DNA of 64,000 nt from contig NZ_JAMSHT010000001.1 in NCBI RefSeq assembly GCF_023805295.1, positions 868,001-932,000 on the forward strand. The letters are read 5' to 3'. The position numbers and the translations under genes are program-made. Origin of the DNA: Sphingomicrobium sediminis (GTDB lineage: Bacteria > Pseudomonadota > Alphaproteobacteria > Sphingomonadales > Sphingomonadaceae). Below the pieces are notes generated by a model. That model was not told the DNA's origin and ran no database searches. It was given only the letters and a program-made list of their open reading frames with translations. Position 1 is the first letter of the stretch. Each line of letters begins with the position of its first letter. This document shows, one piece after another, positions 55,928 to 64,000 of the stretch.

Positions 55928-56517
55928 TGAAGACGCGCTATCGCCTTTTGAGGAGCGGTGACTGGTTTCACCTTGAGGGGGCAGACGGCGATAGCGTCTA
56001 TCTGCAGGCATCGATCAAAAGCCAGCCCACCTTGCCCACAACATTCCTTGTCGATGGGCGCGGGCAACCGGATTACACCATCGCCCGCAAAGGCTTTTCG
56101 ATCCGCTTGAGACGCGGTGAGATGGGACCGGTTTTGGCGCGCCTTCGCGTCGGGTTCATGCGTTCTGCAGCGACTTATCGCCCCTTTCCTGTCCTCGACG
56201 CCGAGAAGAACCTCCTGTTCGATCTTGTGCCGCCTAGCGCCCGCAAGGGTGAAGGCATCGGGCGCCGCATTCGCGCTTTCTTCGACAGTGACCTCGATCT
56301 CATAAGGGACGGGAAGCGGATCGGGGCGGCTCTATCGCCACGTAGAGGGAGCGGTTTGGCCAGTCTGTTCGCTCAAAAGTCGCCTTATTCGGGCAAGCCC
56401 GTCGTTCCTCAAGGAGAATTACGGCTCACCGAAGGTGCCGATGTGGGTGTGCCGCTGGCCATGCTGATCCTGCTGTTCCGCCGCTTCGACTATGGCGCGC
56501 TGCGGACGCCGGTCTAG
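55927..56517 (+). CDS. Unknown 196-residue protein, third gene of the agu operon
   Basis: I do not recognise this protein. It starts MKTRYRLLRSGDWFHLEGAD, which looks like a beta-rich domain, and contains SIRLRRGEMGPVLARLRVG and a hydrophobic segment LAMLILLFRRFDYG close to the C-terminus that may associate with the membrane. It is basic and has no signal peptide. AGGA lies six bases before the ATG at 55927, which overlaps the aguB stop in TGATG. Codon use is like its neighbours. The stop shares CTAG with the convergent UDG-GNAT gene. Confidence 0.65.
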   Translation: MKTRYRLLRSGDWFHLEGADGDSVYLQASIKSQPTLPTTFLVDGRGQPDYTIARKGFSIRLRRGEMGPVLARLRVGFMRSAATYRPFPVLDAEKNLLFDLVPPSARKGEGIGRRIRAFFDSDLDLIRDGKRIGAALSPRRGSGLASLFAQKSPYSGKPVVPQGELRLTEGADVGVPLAMLILLFRRFDYGALRTPV

Positions 56518-57683
56518 AGATCGCGACGCAGATAGACGCTGTCGACCCAGCGCTCCCCATGCTGCATCGCCTTTTCCTTGTAGCCCGAACGGCTAAACCC
56601 GACCTTTTCCAACGCCCGTAGCGAGCCAGGATTGGCGGGATCGACATCGGCGAACATGTAGGGCAGGCCGCGTCCGGAAATGTAGGAGATGAAGGCGTCG
56701 AGCGCTTCGGTCGCCAGCCCCTGCCCCCAATGGTCGCGGCGGATCATGAAACCGATTTCGGGCACGCGCCACAGTCCGCACTTGCCGATCAACTCGCCAT
56801 CCTTCTCGACGATGAAATCGTCGCTATGGTCTTCGGGCGCATCGATCATGCTGGCCAGCCAGTCTTCTGTCTGATCCATGTTCTGATGGACGGGCGTGGA
56901 CCAGCATTCCATCGTCTCCTCGTCTGTGAAAAGGACATGCAGCGCTTCGGCATCATCTGGGCGCGCACGGCGAAGCGTCAGCCGCTCGGTCTTGAGCTCG
57001 TTGGCGCGTTCACCGGTCAGGCCGCTACTCACCGCCTTGCCTAGCGCCTCCAGGAACATGTCCTGCGTAAGACGCCCGGTATTCTGGTTGTAGCGGCTGC
57101 AATGATAGCTATCGACGAGCCGCAACCCGTTCGGCGCCATATGCACGTTGCCGTGGCCAAACTTGGTCCCGTTCAATGTCATCCCGAGCGCACGGCAGGC
57201 TGCGTCATGCGCAATCTTGCCCAGCGCGAAGAGCGTATGAACCTTGGGGAGCATCGACAATTGCTCCTCGAAGAAAGGCCGGCAGGTCTGGATTTCCGGC
57301 CCCGTCGGCTTGTTCTCCGGCGGCAGGCATTTGACCGCATTGAGGATGATCGCGCCCTTCAGTTCGACTCCATCATCGATGCGACGATCATAATCGCCCA
57401 CCGACAGGCCGACCATACGCAGCGTGTCGAACAGCAGGTCGCCGGCAAAATCGCCCGTGAAGGGGCGCCCCGTGCGATTGGCCCCATGCTTACCCGGCGC
57501 AAGCCCCACGATCGCGACACCGGCTTGCGGGTCGCCAAAGGCCGGGACGGGCGCATTGTACCATTCGGGATATTCGGCGCGGCAGGCCATGCGAAAGTCG
57601 ACGAGCCGCGGGCAGAGCGGGCAATCGCGCGGCGGCTCCGCATCGGGTAGCGGCGACAGGTCGGCAGGGCTGGTCTTGTGCAT
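56514..57683 (-). CDS. Uracil-DNA glycosylase (family 5-like) fused to a GNAT acetyltransferase
   Basis: The 389-residue product has two domains without an intervening stop. Residues 1-226 are an iron-sulfur uracil-DNA glycosylase with CPLC (21-24), NAVKCLPPENKP (Cys 119) and IQTC (134) as cluster ligands, and GLAPGKHGANRTGRPFTGD (60-78), the type 5 (UdgB) active-site form. Residues 231-389 are a RimJ/RimL-like N-acetyltransferase, with RLTLRRARPDDAEALHVLF and the acetyl-CoA loop RRDHWGQGLATEALDAF. TAGGG lies seven bases before the ATG. The start codon overlaps that of divergent folK. Confidence 0.88.
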   Translation of the reverse strand: MHKTSPADLSPLPDAEPPRDCPLCPRLVDFRMACRAEYPEWYNAPVPAFGDPQAGVAIVGLAPGKHGANRTGRPFTGDFAGDLLFDTLRMVGLSVGDYDRRIDDGVELKGAIILNAVKCLPPENKPTGPEIQTCRPFFEEQLSMLPKVHTLFALGKIAHDAACRALGMTLNGTKFGHGNVHMAPNGLRLVDSYHCSRYNQNTGRLTQDMFLEALGKAVSSGLTGERANELKTERLTLRRARPDDAEALHVLFTDEETMECWSTPVHQNMDQTEDWLASMIDAPEDHSDDFIVEKDGELIGKCGLWRVPEIGFMIRRDHWGQGLATEALDAFISYISGRGLPYMFADVDPANPGSLRALEKVGFSRSGYKEKAMQHGERWVDSVYLRRDL

Positions 57684-58197
57684 GGCAAAGCCCTATCGGG
57701 CAGCGGTGCGCCAAGACAAGCATCTTTACGGGATCGGTATCGGCTCGAACCGCCGTCACGTTCGACATGGACTCCCTCAAGGGGTGGTCGAGGCCGCGAT
57801 CGCGCGCCTCGAAGGCGACTTTGGACTGTTCGATGCTAGTTCGATCGTCCTCAACCGTGCATTTGGCGGGGCGGGACGCGATTTTGCCAATGCGGCGGTC
57901 ATCCTCGAAAGCGAGCTCGAACCGCGCGAGATGCTCGCCGCATTGAAGATACTCGAATATGAATTCGGTCGTCGTCCCGGGAAGCGCTGGGGCCCGCGTG
58001 TCCTCGACCTCGATATCCTCGCCTGGGACGGGGGCGCCTATCATGATCGCCATCTCACCGTGCCGCATCCGGCGCTATTCGATCGCGAAACGGCACTCCT
58101 GCCTCTTGCCCAGATCGCGCCGCATTGGCGGGTCGCCAATGGCCCTACCCTTGCCCAGGCGGCAGATTTTTTGCGCAGAAGGAAACCGAAAGCGTGA
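57682..58197 (+). CDS. folK: 2-amino-4-hydroxy-6-hydroxymethyldihydropteridine pyrophosphokinase
   Basis: HPPK transfers pyrophosphate to the pterin in folate synthesis. The 171-residue protein has the N-terminal GIGIGSNRRHVRHGLP and the signature RWGPRVLDLDILAWDG; VPHPALFDRETALLPLAQI is also typical. The ATG at 57682 overlaps the start codon of the divergent UDG-GNAT gene in CATG. GTG at 57706 is an alternative start that would leave a short gap. The product joins dihydropteroate to the folate pool used by glyA, fau and gcvP. Confidence 0.92.
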   Translation: MAKPYRAAVRQDKHLYGIGIGSNRRHVRHGLPQGVVEAAIARLEGDFGLFDASSIVLNRAFGGAGRDFANAAVILESELEPREMLAALKILEYEFGRRPGKRWGPRVLDLDILAWDGGAYHDRHLTVPHPALFDRETALLPLAQIAPHWRVANGPTLAQAADFLRRRKPKA

Positions 58198-58250
58198 TTG
58201 GGGCCTTGATGCGATGAGGAACCCCCGCTAGGGCGGCTCCCGGCTGGTTT

Positions 58251-58326
58251 GGGCCGTTAGCTCAGTTGGTAGAGCAACTGACTTTTAATCAGTAGGTCGC
58301 AGGTTCGACCCCTGCACGGCTCACCA
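58251..58326 (+). tRNA. tRNA-Lys (TTT)
   Basis: A 76-base cloverleaf starts GGGCCGT and ends ACGGCTC, A and an encoded CCA. The anticodon stem ACTGA/TCAGT holds loop CTTTTAA, giving anticodon TTT (Lys). The D-arm TTAGCTCAGTTGGTAGAGC and T-arm GGTTCGACCCC are standard. Confidence 0.97.
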
Positions 58327-58374
58327 GCCTCTTATCCCAGAAAATCTACCAACGCCGATCGCGCTCGAAACGCA

Positions 58375-58407
58375 ATCGGCCCGATACCGACTAGGTACCG
58401 GGCCGAT
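58375..58407. terminator. Hairpin between tRNA-Lys and the small exported protein gene
   Basis: ATCGGCCCG (58375-58383) pairs with CGGGCCGAT (58399-58407), with an inner TACC/GGTA stem and a five-base loop. T-tracts are weak on both sides, so it is a probable rather than a certain terminator for one or both convergent transcripts. Confidence 0.6.
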
Positions 58408-58438
58408 CGTTACATCCGGAATGGATGATCTGAGCGGA

Positions 58439-58735
58439 CTAGCGCTCGTAGGTCTGGACACAGCGGTCCGTGCGCTCTTCGGTGCAGGGCGGCAGGTCAG
58501 CCTCACCCTGGCGCGGCGTGAAGACGGCCGACTGGTTGGGATTGACCTGGTAGACGGTGCCATCGGCAGCGGTCCATGTCTTGTTGGCACCGCTCGGCGC
58601 CGTGCCTTCCATGGAATGGACAGTAATGCCGCGGGCATCCTTCTTGCCCGGGTCGCCCGCAGGCTGTTTGTGATCGTCTGCCTGGGCAGCGCCGGCAAGC
58701 GCGACCGCAGCGATGGATGCGATAACGAATTTCAT
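58439..58735 (-). CDS. Small exported protein of unknown function
   Basis: The 98-residue protein starts with a clear signal peptide (KFVIASIAAVALAGAAQA, cleavage near residue 19). The mature part is hydrophilic, with DDHKQPAGDPGKKDARG, a short GTVYQVNPNQSAVF segment and two cysteines near the C-terminus (PPCTEERTDRCVQT) that could form a disulfide. I recognise no family. The ATG at 58735 has AGGGAG seven bases upstream. A divergent spacer of 173 bases separates it from the tandem PilZ gene. Confidence 0.65.
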   Translation of the reverse strand: MKFVIASIAAVALAGAAQADDHKQPAGDPGKKDARGITVHSMEGTAPSGANKTWTAADGTVYQVNPNQSAVFTPRQGEADLPPCTEERTDRCVQTYER

Positions 58736-58908
58736 ACTCACTCTCCCTCTCGATGTGGGTGGACCAACGCAGTGCGCCGGCCCCGGATAGTCCCAAAGCG
58801 AGGAAGAAGGGGCTTTGGTTCCGCCATTGCGGCGCCATCACTAACGGATTGGTAAGGCTGTTCGGTCTAAAACGAGCATCGTTCGCAATATTGGGTGCGG
58901 AGGCCCAA

Positions 58909-59556
58909 GTGACTGAGACGATGATGGAAACCACGCTCTATTCGCTCAACGAGGAGAGCCCGTCGCCCGAGCAGGCCGACCGCCGCACCGGTGAACGCCA
59001 TCTGACCCTGTTCCGGGTCGGATCCGTAGTCATCGACAAACGCCGCGAACTCTGCCTCATCAAGAATATCTCCGCAGGCGGCATGATGATCCGCGCCTAT
59101 TGCGCGATCGAGGAAGGCGACGAGCTTTCGGTCGAACTCAAGAATGGCGATCCCATCAAGGGCCGCGTCAGCTGGGTCAAAGGCCAGAATGTCGGCGTCG
59201 CCTTTCATGAGCCGATCGACATTATCGAGATCCTGTCGACCTCAATGGACGGTCCGCGCCCGCGAATGCCGCGAATTGAAATCGATTGCCCGGTCACGCT
59301 CTACATCGACAGCAAGCCGGTTCAGGCCAAGGGCTGCGACGTCAGCCAGGGCGGTGTGAAGCTGCAGATCGCCGAACGCCTCGAAAATGGCGGCAAGGAT
59401 ATCGGCGTCTCGCTTCCGGGACTCGCGCCGGTGCGCGCCTCGGTCAAATGGCAGGAAGACGGCTATGCCGGCGTCACGTTCAACTCGCTGATGCCGCTCG
59501 CCGAACTCGTCGCCTGGCTCGAAGGCCAGCGCGGCCCCGTCCGCAAGGTGGGATAA
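58909..59556 (+). CDS. Tandem PilZ-domain protein
   Basis: This 215-residue protein appears to hold two PilZ-like domains. The first has RRTGERHLTLFRVG and KNISAGGMMIRA, matching the RxxxR and N/DxSxxG c-di-GMP motifs. The second has PRIEIDCPVTLYID and CDVSQGGVKLQI; its first motif is weaker. The start is GTG 58909 with GGAGG five bases upstream; an ATG at 58921 or a much longer frame from 58753 are alternatives. It converges on a second PilZ gene. Its effector role is unknown. Confidence 0.8.
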   Translation: MTETMMETTLYSLNEESPSPEQADRRTGERHLTLFRVGSVVIDKRRELCLIKNISAGGMMIRAYCAIEEGDELSVELKNGDPIKGRVSWVKGQNVGVAFHEPIDIIEILSTSMDGPRPRMPRIEIDCPVTLYIDSKPVQAKGCDVSQGGVKLQIAERLENGGKDIGVSLPGLAPVRASVKWQEDGYAGVTFNSLMPLAELVAWLEGQRGPVRKVG

Positions 59557-59561
59557 AGAAA

Positions 59562-59580
59562 GGGGAGCAAAATGCTCCCC
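59562..59580. terminator. Hairpin between convergent PilZ genes
   Basis: GGGGAGCA (59562-59569) pairs with TGCTCCCC (59573-59580) around AAA. It lies six bases after the upstream PilZ stop and 28 bases before the end of the other PilZ gene. The T-tract (CCTTTC) is weak. Confidence 0.6.
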
Positions 59581-59607
59581 GTCCTTTCAAACCGACAGTG
59601 AGGTCGC

Positions 59608-60015
59608 CTAGCCTTCGCTCGGCGGACGTCCGAAAATCCATTCTTCCGCGAAACGACGCTCGCCCTCGCTCAACTCATGCGATTTGAGGCCCGGACGGCG
59701 GGTCGGCGCGTTGGCGCGCTGGCGCGGTTGGGGGACATGGCGACGCACGACATCGGGTTCGAGCCGCTGCGCGAACGCGACACCGGCACGACCATCGGCG
59801 CTCCAGGCAATACGGCCGGGCACCGACAGCTTTTCCTTGCGGAACAGGATCTCGGCACCTTCGACCGGCAGGTCCTCGGCCTCGATCAGCGCGCCTTCGG
59901 CAGACAGGTTGCGCAAGCGGACGTCGTGATGACGGCCGTCCAGCTCGATGCTCGCCTTCATGAAGAAGTGGGAGCGCGGCGCCTTGCGGTTCTGGTTCGT
60001 ACTACTCTGATCCAT
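59608..60015 (-). CDS. Single PilZ-domain protein
   Basis: The 135-residue protein has one PilZ domain: NRKAPRSHFFMKASIE contains the RxxxR motif and LRNLSAEGALIEA the NxSxxG motif, so c-di-GMP binding is plausible. A basic, Arg/Pro-rich linker (about 90-110) and a short acidic end follow. It converges on the tandem PilZ gene, which suggests either shared regulation or a local duplication. Confidence 0.82.
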   Translation of the reverse strand: MDQSSTNQNRKAPRSHFFMKASIELDGRHHDVRLRNLSAEGALIEAEDLPVEGAEILFRKEKLSVPGRIAWSADGRAGVAFAQRLEPDVVRRHVPQPRQRANAPTRRPGLKSHELSEGERRFAEEWIFGRPPSEG

Positions 60016-60051
60016 GACAAGGGAAAGTAGCCGCGAGCGGTAAATGATCCT

Positions 60052-60696
60052 TTAAATCGGGTCCGAAACGAGCAATTTCAGCATCATATTGTTGGCCGGC
60101 ATCGCACGACGGTCGACCAGCCTTAACCCACGTTTATGCGCCACTTTTTCCAGATCCTCGACTCGGCGCAAACCCCAACGCGAGTCGCGCGACTTGAGGC
60201 TGGCATCGAAGTCCAGGTTGCTGGGCGCGGTTTCGACATCGTCGGCAAGCCACGGCCCGTAGAAAATGAGCGGCGCGCCCACTGGCAGGATACGGGCAGC
60301 GGCGTCGAGTAGCCCGAGCGTCGCTTTCCACGGCGAAATATGCGCCATGTTGATCGACAGGACGGCATCGGCTGCATCGATGGGCCAGTCGCGGGCAGAG
60401 GCATCGATCCGCAGCGGCGCACGAAGGTTGGAAGGCGAACCCGCTTCCTCGCGCCAGGCCCCGATCGAGGCCAAGGCAGCAGGGTCGGGATCGCTCGGCT
60501 GCCATTCCAGATGAGGAAAGCGCGCCGCGAAAGCCAAGGCATGCTGGCCTGTCCCGCTGGCTGTCTCGAGGACGAGGCCCGCATCGGGTAGCCAGCCTTC
60601 CAACACATCGCCGATGGGCACGACGTTGCGCGCTGCGGCCGGCGCCTCGCGCTTCGCTTCGACGCCAAGGTCCTTCATCTCGTATGGCTGGCTCAC
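60052..60696 (-). CDS. DUF938 SAM-dependent methyltransferase-like protein
   Basis: The 214-residue protein fits the DUF938 family: REAPAAARNVVPIGDVL near the N-terminus, the SAM-binding LVLETASGTGQHALAFAARF, and SINMAHISPWKATLGLL further on. The substrate is unknown. GTG 60696 was chosen because it overlaps the stop of the ABA4-like gene in GTGA; ATG 60678 is equally conserved in character. It is the last gene of the gcvPA-gcvPB-ABA4-like unit. Confidence 0.8.
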   Translation of the reverse strand: MSQPYEMKDLGVEAKREAPAAARNVVPIGDVLEGWLPDAGLVLETASGTGQHALAFAARFPHLEWQPSDPDPAALASIGAWREEAGSPSNLRAPLRIDASARDWPIDAADAVLSINMAHISPWKATLGLLDAAARILPVGAPLIFYGPWLADDVETAPSNLDFDASLKSRDSRWGLRRVEDLEKVAHKRGLRLVDRRAMPANNMMLKLLVSDPI

Positions 60697-61145
60697 GCCC
60701 GGCTCTTGATCCCGGCCATCGCTCGGGCGCGACGCTCGCGCACGATCATCCAGACCAGAAGGCCGAACGGCCCCGCCATCAGCGTCAGGAGAAGGATCGG
60801 CGCCTGGACGAGGCGGCTCACCATCTTGTGATCGGCATCCTTGGCAATCCATTGGCCAACGAACAGGTCGAACGCGAGATAATGGATCCAGCCAAGCAGC
60901 ACCCCGGGCTCGCTGTCGAACAGCCTCATGACACCTTCGAGGCTCCCGAACTCGCTCCAGTCGACCCCGTCATCGCTGAAGATCAACGTGCCGAACAAGA
61001 CGGTGTAGGCCAACGCGAGCAGGCCGACGCCCAAGTAAAAGATCAGCGCATGCACGCTGCCATTGCGCGGTGCGAGGATCAGCGCCGCCCACGGCAGCAG
61101 AATGGCGGTGTTGGCGATGGTGAAAAGGTTACCCCAATCCATCAT
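60693..61145 (-). CDS. ABA4-like membrane protein (DUF4281)
   Basis: The 150-residue protein has four hydrophobic helices and resembles the ABA4-like family: FTIANTAILLPWAALILAP at the N-terminus and GVLLGWIHYLAFDLFVGQWI in the middle, then LLTLMAGPFGLLVWMIV. Plant ABA4 works in neoxanthin formation; the bacterial role is not known. Carotenoids occur in many sphingomonads, which makes the context suggestive only. It overlaps gcvPB (ATGA) and the DUF938 gene (GTGA). Confidence 0.75.
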   Translation of the reverse strand: MMDWGNLFTIANTAILLPWAALILAPRNGSVHALIFYLGVGLLALAYTVLFGTLIFSDDGVDWSEFGSLEGVMRLFDSEPGVLLGWIHYLAFDLFVGQWIAKDADHKMVSRLVQAPILLLTLMAGPFGLLVWMIVRERRARAMAGIKSRA

Positions 61146-62821
61146 CCGCCCCCATATTTCGCGCCGAGCCCCGTCGAACTGCCGTCGGGCGCGGGCGTCT
61201 TGTAGGCAAGGATGGGCTGGCGCGCAGCGAGGGTCTCGTCGAGTCGGCGGCGCGGCGCGTAGTGCGGGGCGGCCTTGAGGCATTCGTCACCCGCCATGGC
61301 GCGCTCGGCAACCGAGCGGAACGCCGTGATGAACTGGTCCAGCGTCGCCTTGCTCTCGGTCTCGGTCGGCTCGACCAGCATCGCGCCATGGACGACCAGC
61401 GGGAAATACATGGTCATCGGGTGATAGCCCTCGTCGATCAGCCCCTTGGCGAGGTCGAGGGTCGAGAGACCTTCGGCAAAGCCTTTGTCGCTGAACAGGG
61501 CCTCGTGCATGCACGGCCCGGCCTTGGCGAACGGCGCATCGACGACGTCCTCCATCGAACGCAAAATGTAATTTGCATTGAGCACGGCATCCTCGGCGAC
61601 CTGTTTGAGGCCGTCGGCGCCATGACTCAGGATGTAGGCCAGTGCGCGGGTGAACATGCCCATCTGGCCATGAAAGGCGGTCATGCGCCCGAAATGCTTG
61701 AGCGGTCCGCCGAAATGCTCGACCGCGAAGCTCAGCGCATCCTCTTCCTCGACCAGATGCACGACCCCATCCTTGGTGCGGGCGGTATAGGGAAGCGGCC
61801 CGAACGGCGCGAGCGCCTCGGACAGCACCACCGGACCCGAACCCGGACCACCGCCGCCATGCGGGGTGGAGAAGGTCTTGTGCAGGTTGATGTGCATGGC
61901 ATCGACGCCAAGGTCGCCGGGGCGGACCTTGCCGACGATGGCGTTGAAGTTCGCCCCGTCGCAATAGACGAAGCCGCCAGCGTCATGGACCGCATCGGAG
62001 ATAGCCTTGAGGTCGCGCTCGAACAGGCCGAGCGTCGAAGGATTGGTGATCATCACGCCGGCAACGTCAGGGCCGAGGCGCGATTTCAGTGCTTCCAGAT
62101 CGACGCGGCCATCCTCGTTAGCCGGGATATTTTCGATCCGGTAACCGGCGAAGGCCGCGGTGGCCGGGTTGGTGCCATGCGCGCTTTCGGGCACGAGAAT
62201 GACCTCGCGGGCATCCCCCCTCGCCTCGAGCGCAGCGCGGATGCAAAGGATTCCGCACAACTCGCCGTGCGCGCCCGCCTTCGGACTCATCGCGACGCTG
62301 TGCATGCCGGTGAGTTCGATCAGCCAGAATGCGAGCTCGTTGATGACCTCGAGTGCACCGCGCACGGTGCTGGTCGGCTGCAACGGGTGCACGTCGGCAA
62401 AGCCGGGCATCCGCGCAATCTTCTCGTTGAGACGCGGATTGTGCTTCATCGTGCACGAACCAAGCGGGAAGAGCCCGAGGTCGATGGCGTAATTTTGCCT
62501 GCTGAGGCGGGTATAGTGCCGCACCGTCTGGGGCTCGGTGAGGCCGGGCAGCCCAATTTCGCTTTTGCGCCCGAAATTGCCGAGGCGACTGGTCGTCTCG
62601 CTCGCAGGCGTCGGTTGTTCGGGCTGGATCACGCCAGCGAGGTCGAGCCGCGAAGCAAAGTCGAAATCGACGCCGGTGGTCTCGGTATCGCCAATCTCGA
62701 AGATCAGCGGCTCTTCGAGCATCAGCGCGCGATTGCCGGTCGTCGTGTCGGGACCGCTCATCGCATTATGCCCGTCGACAGGCGTGCCGGGCTTCCAGCC
62801 GGAGGCGTTGAGGTCGCTCAT
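61142..62821 (-). CDS. gcvPB: Glycine dehydrogenase (decarboxylating) subunit 2
   Basis: GcvPB is the PLP-bearing half of the P-protein in the glycine cleavage system. The 559-residue protein has [28 protein letters not shown], the PLP lysine in [20 protein letters not shown] and [16 protein letters not shown]. It overlaps gcvPA by four bases (ATGA). The split P-protein is common in alphaproteobacteria. Its C-terminal region continues to the [16 protein letters not shown] end. Confidence 0.96.
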   Translation of the reverse strand: MSDLNASGWKPGTPVDGHNAMSGPDTTTGNRALMLEEPLIFEIGDTETTGVDFDFASRLDLAGVIQPEQPTPASETTSRLGNFGRKSEIGLPGLTEPQTVRHYTRLSRQNYAIDLGLFPLGSCTMKHNPRLNEKIARMPGFADVHPLQPTSTVRGALEVINELAFWLIELTGMHSVAMSPKAGAHGELCGILCIRAALEARGDAREVILVPESAHGTNPATAAFAGYRIENIPANEDGRVDLEALKSRLGPDVAGVMITNPSTLGLFERDLKAISDAVHDAGGFVYCDGANFNAIVGKVRPGDLGVDAMHINLHKTFSTPHGGGGPGSGPVVLSEALAPFGPLPYTARTKDGVVHLVEEEDALSFAVEHFGGPLKHFGRMTAFHGQMGMFTRALAYILSHGADGLKQVAEDAVLNANYILRSMEDVVDAPFAKAGPCMHEALFSDKGFAEGLSTLDLAKGLIDEGYHPMTMYFPLVVHGAMLVEPTETESKATLDQFITAFRSVAERAMAGDECLKAAPHYAPRRRLDETLAARQPILAYKTPAPDGSSTGLGAKYGGG

Positions 62822-64000
62822 GACAGCGCCTCCTTCAGTACCGCGCAGAGGGTATGGATATCCTCCTCGGTCGTCGTCTCGGTGACGGCTACGAGCAGCG
62901 CATCGTCGAGCCCGTCACTGTCGGGATAGAGACGCCCGAGCGAGACGCCCGCCAGCACGCCTTTGTCGGCAAGATCGCGCACGAGGGCGCGAGCATCACG
63001 GCCGACCTTCAGGGTGAATTCGTTGAAGAAATGCGCATTGAGCAGCGTCACGCCCTCGATCGCGCCAAGCTGGTCGGCGGCGAGGCAGGCAAGACGATGA
63101 TTCTCCGCCGCCAGCGCGCGCAGCCCCTTCTCGCCCAGCAAGGTCATGTGGACACTGAAGGCCAGCGCGCAAAGCCCTGAATTCGTACAGATATTACTGG
63201 TCGCTTTCTCGCGGCGAATATGCTGCTCGCGGGTCGACAAAGTGAGGACATAACCGCGCTTGCCTTCGGCATCGACGGTCTCGCCGCACAGGCGGCCCGG
63301 CATCATGCGGACATGCTTGGGATCGCGGATCGCGAACAGGCCGAGATAGGGCCCGCCAAATTGCAGGCCGACGCCGATCGACTGGCCCTCGCCAACGACG
63401 ATATCGGCGCCCAGATTGCCCGGTGCCTCGATCGCGCCCAATGCCACCGGTTCGGTATTGACCGCGATCAGCAGCGCGCCCTTTTCGTGCGCAGCCTCGG
63501 CAATGCGCGGGAGGTCAGGCAGGCGGCCAAGAATGTCGGGATATTGCACGACGACGCAACTCGTATCCTCGTCGATCCGCGCAATCAGGCCGTCATCGTC
63601 CGGATGCGGCGTGAGGCTCGGCGGTGCACCGGCGATCTCGTCCTCGGTGAACTTGGCCATGGTCCGCACCACCTCGGCATAATGTGGGTGCAGCGCGCCC
63701 GAGAGGACGACTTTCTTCTTCTTGCCGCGCGCGATGCGGCTGGCCATCGCCACTGCCTCCCAGCAGGCCGTCGAGCCATCGTACATGCTCGCATTGGCGA
63801 TTTCGCAGCCATAGAGCCGCGCCACCTGGCTCTGGAATTCGAACAGCATCTGCAGCGTGCCCTGCGCGATTTCCGGCTGGTAGGGCGTGTAGGCGGTCAG
63901 AAACTCGCCGCGCTGGATGATATGATCGACGCTCGCCGGGACATGGTGGCGATAGGCGCCGGCGCCGAGGAAGAAAGGCGCGTCGGCGGCAGCAAGATTC
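62818..64000 (-). CDS. gcvPA: Glycine dehydrogenase (decarboxylating) subunit 1, 5' end cut by window edge
   Basis: GcvPA is the partner subunit of the split P-protein. The visible part (394 codons) opens in the middle of the N-terminal region with [19 protein letters not shown], then [18 protein letters not shown], a well-conserved P-protein stretch, and continues through [14 protein letters not shown] and [19 protein letters not shown]. The start codon lies beyond 64000. It overlaps gcvPB in ATGA. Upstream genes of the system (gcvT, gcvH) may lie just outside. Confidence 0.96.
   Translation of the reverse strand, partial: NLAAADAPFFLGAGAYRHHVPASVDHIIQRGEFLTAYTPYQPEIAQGTLQMLFEFQSQVARLYGCEIANASMYDGSTACWEAVAMASRIARGKKKKVVLSGALHPHYAEVVRTMAKFTEDEIAGAPPSLTPHPDDDGLIARIDEDTSCVVVQYPDILGRLPDLPRIAEAAHEKGALLIAVNTEPVALGAIEAPGNLGADIVVGEGQSIGVGLQFGGPYLGLFAIRDPKHVRMMPGRLCGETVDAEGKRGYVLTLSTREQHIRREKATSNICTNSGLCALAFSVHMTLLGEKGLRALAAENHRLACLAADQLGAIEGVTLLNAHFFNEFTLKVGRDARALVRDLADKGVLAGVSLGRLYPDSDGLDDALLVAVTETTTEEDIHTLCAVLKEALS

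Noticed and set aside
61262-62929. A 555-codon open frame on the plus strand
   Set aside because: It is the reverse of gcvPB and the end of gcvPA. Its sequence is His/Arg/Asp-rich shadow sequence without motifs.

Overview
The window is 64 kb of ordinary, gene-dense bacterial chromosome. It is GC-rich and reads like an alphaproteobacterium of the order Sphingomonadales. Supporting signs are a C4-type 5-aminolevulinate synthase (hemA), a divergent timA/secB pair beside mltA and smr, 6S RNA between zapA and fau, the small DUF2842 protein, and a NuoC with a long charged tail. The order-level placement is inferred from gene content; I ran no search. I see no insertion sequence, prophage, CRISPR array or rRNA operon.

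Layout. 1-6.3 kb (minus): thiE, efp, a DUF302 lipoprotein, an inositol monophosphatase and nuoABCD (nuoD cut by the left edge), preceded by class I aldolase. 6.4-12 kb: a flavodoxin-fold oxidoreductase, an NTF2-like protein and the central-carbon set tkt-gap-pgk. 12-13.4 kb (plus): a small coiled-coil ORF, zapA, 6S RNA, fau and DUF2842. 13.4-17.7 kb: a membrane-anchored AraC-type regulator, two secreted proteins (one metzincin-like), tRNA-Asp, an AI-2E-type permease and tRNA-Leu. 17.8-26.4 kb: comM, then the rpmH-rnpA-yidD-yidC-engB cluster, a GT-C-like membrane protein, a GST and dapE. 26.4-34.8 kb: a GGDEF-EAL protein, smr, mltA, timA, secB, murJ, trpS and a DUF4136 lipoprotein. 34.9-46.9 kb: dnaA, rpsT, mutM, ubiE-ubiB-coaBC-dut-moeB, topA, dprA, plsY. 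47-54 kb: murI, hemA, DUF3429, rpiB-glyA-nrdR-trmJ-like, chorismate mutase, rpsD. 54-64 kb: agmatine deiminase and N-carbamoylputrescine amidase, a uracil-DNA glycosylase fused to a GNAT domain, folK, tRNA-Lys, two convergent PilZ genes, a DUF938 methyltransferase, an ABA4-like protein and gcvPB-gcvPA (gcvPA cut by the right edge).

Most genes are housekeeping and packed into operons with ATGA or TGATG overlaps. The genome is compact at convergent junctions too: seven convergent gene pairs end on one shared CTAG and an eighth on CTAA, so both stop codons overlap. The most interesting items are regulatory or architectural, not a new multi-gene system. They are a near-consensus promoter followed by an intrinsic terminator in the rpmH leader, an rnpA frame with no usual start codon after rpmH, a nested stem-loop leader before rpsD, the UDG-GNAT fusion whose start codon overlaps that of divergent folK, and two perfect 12-bp palindromes between the aldolase and flavoprotein genes.
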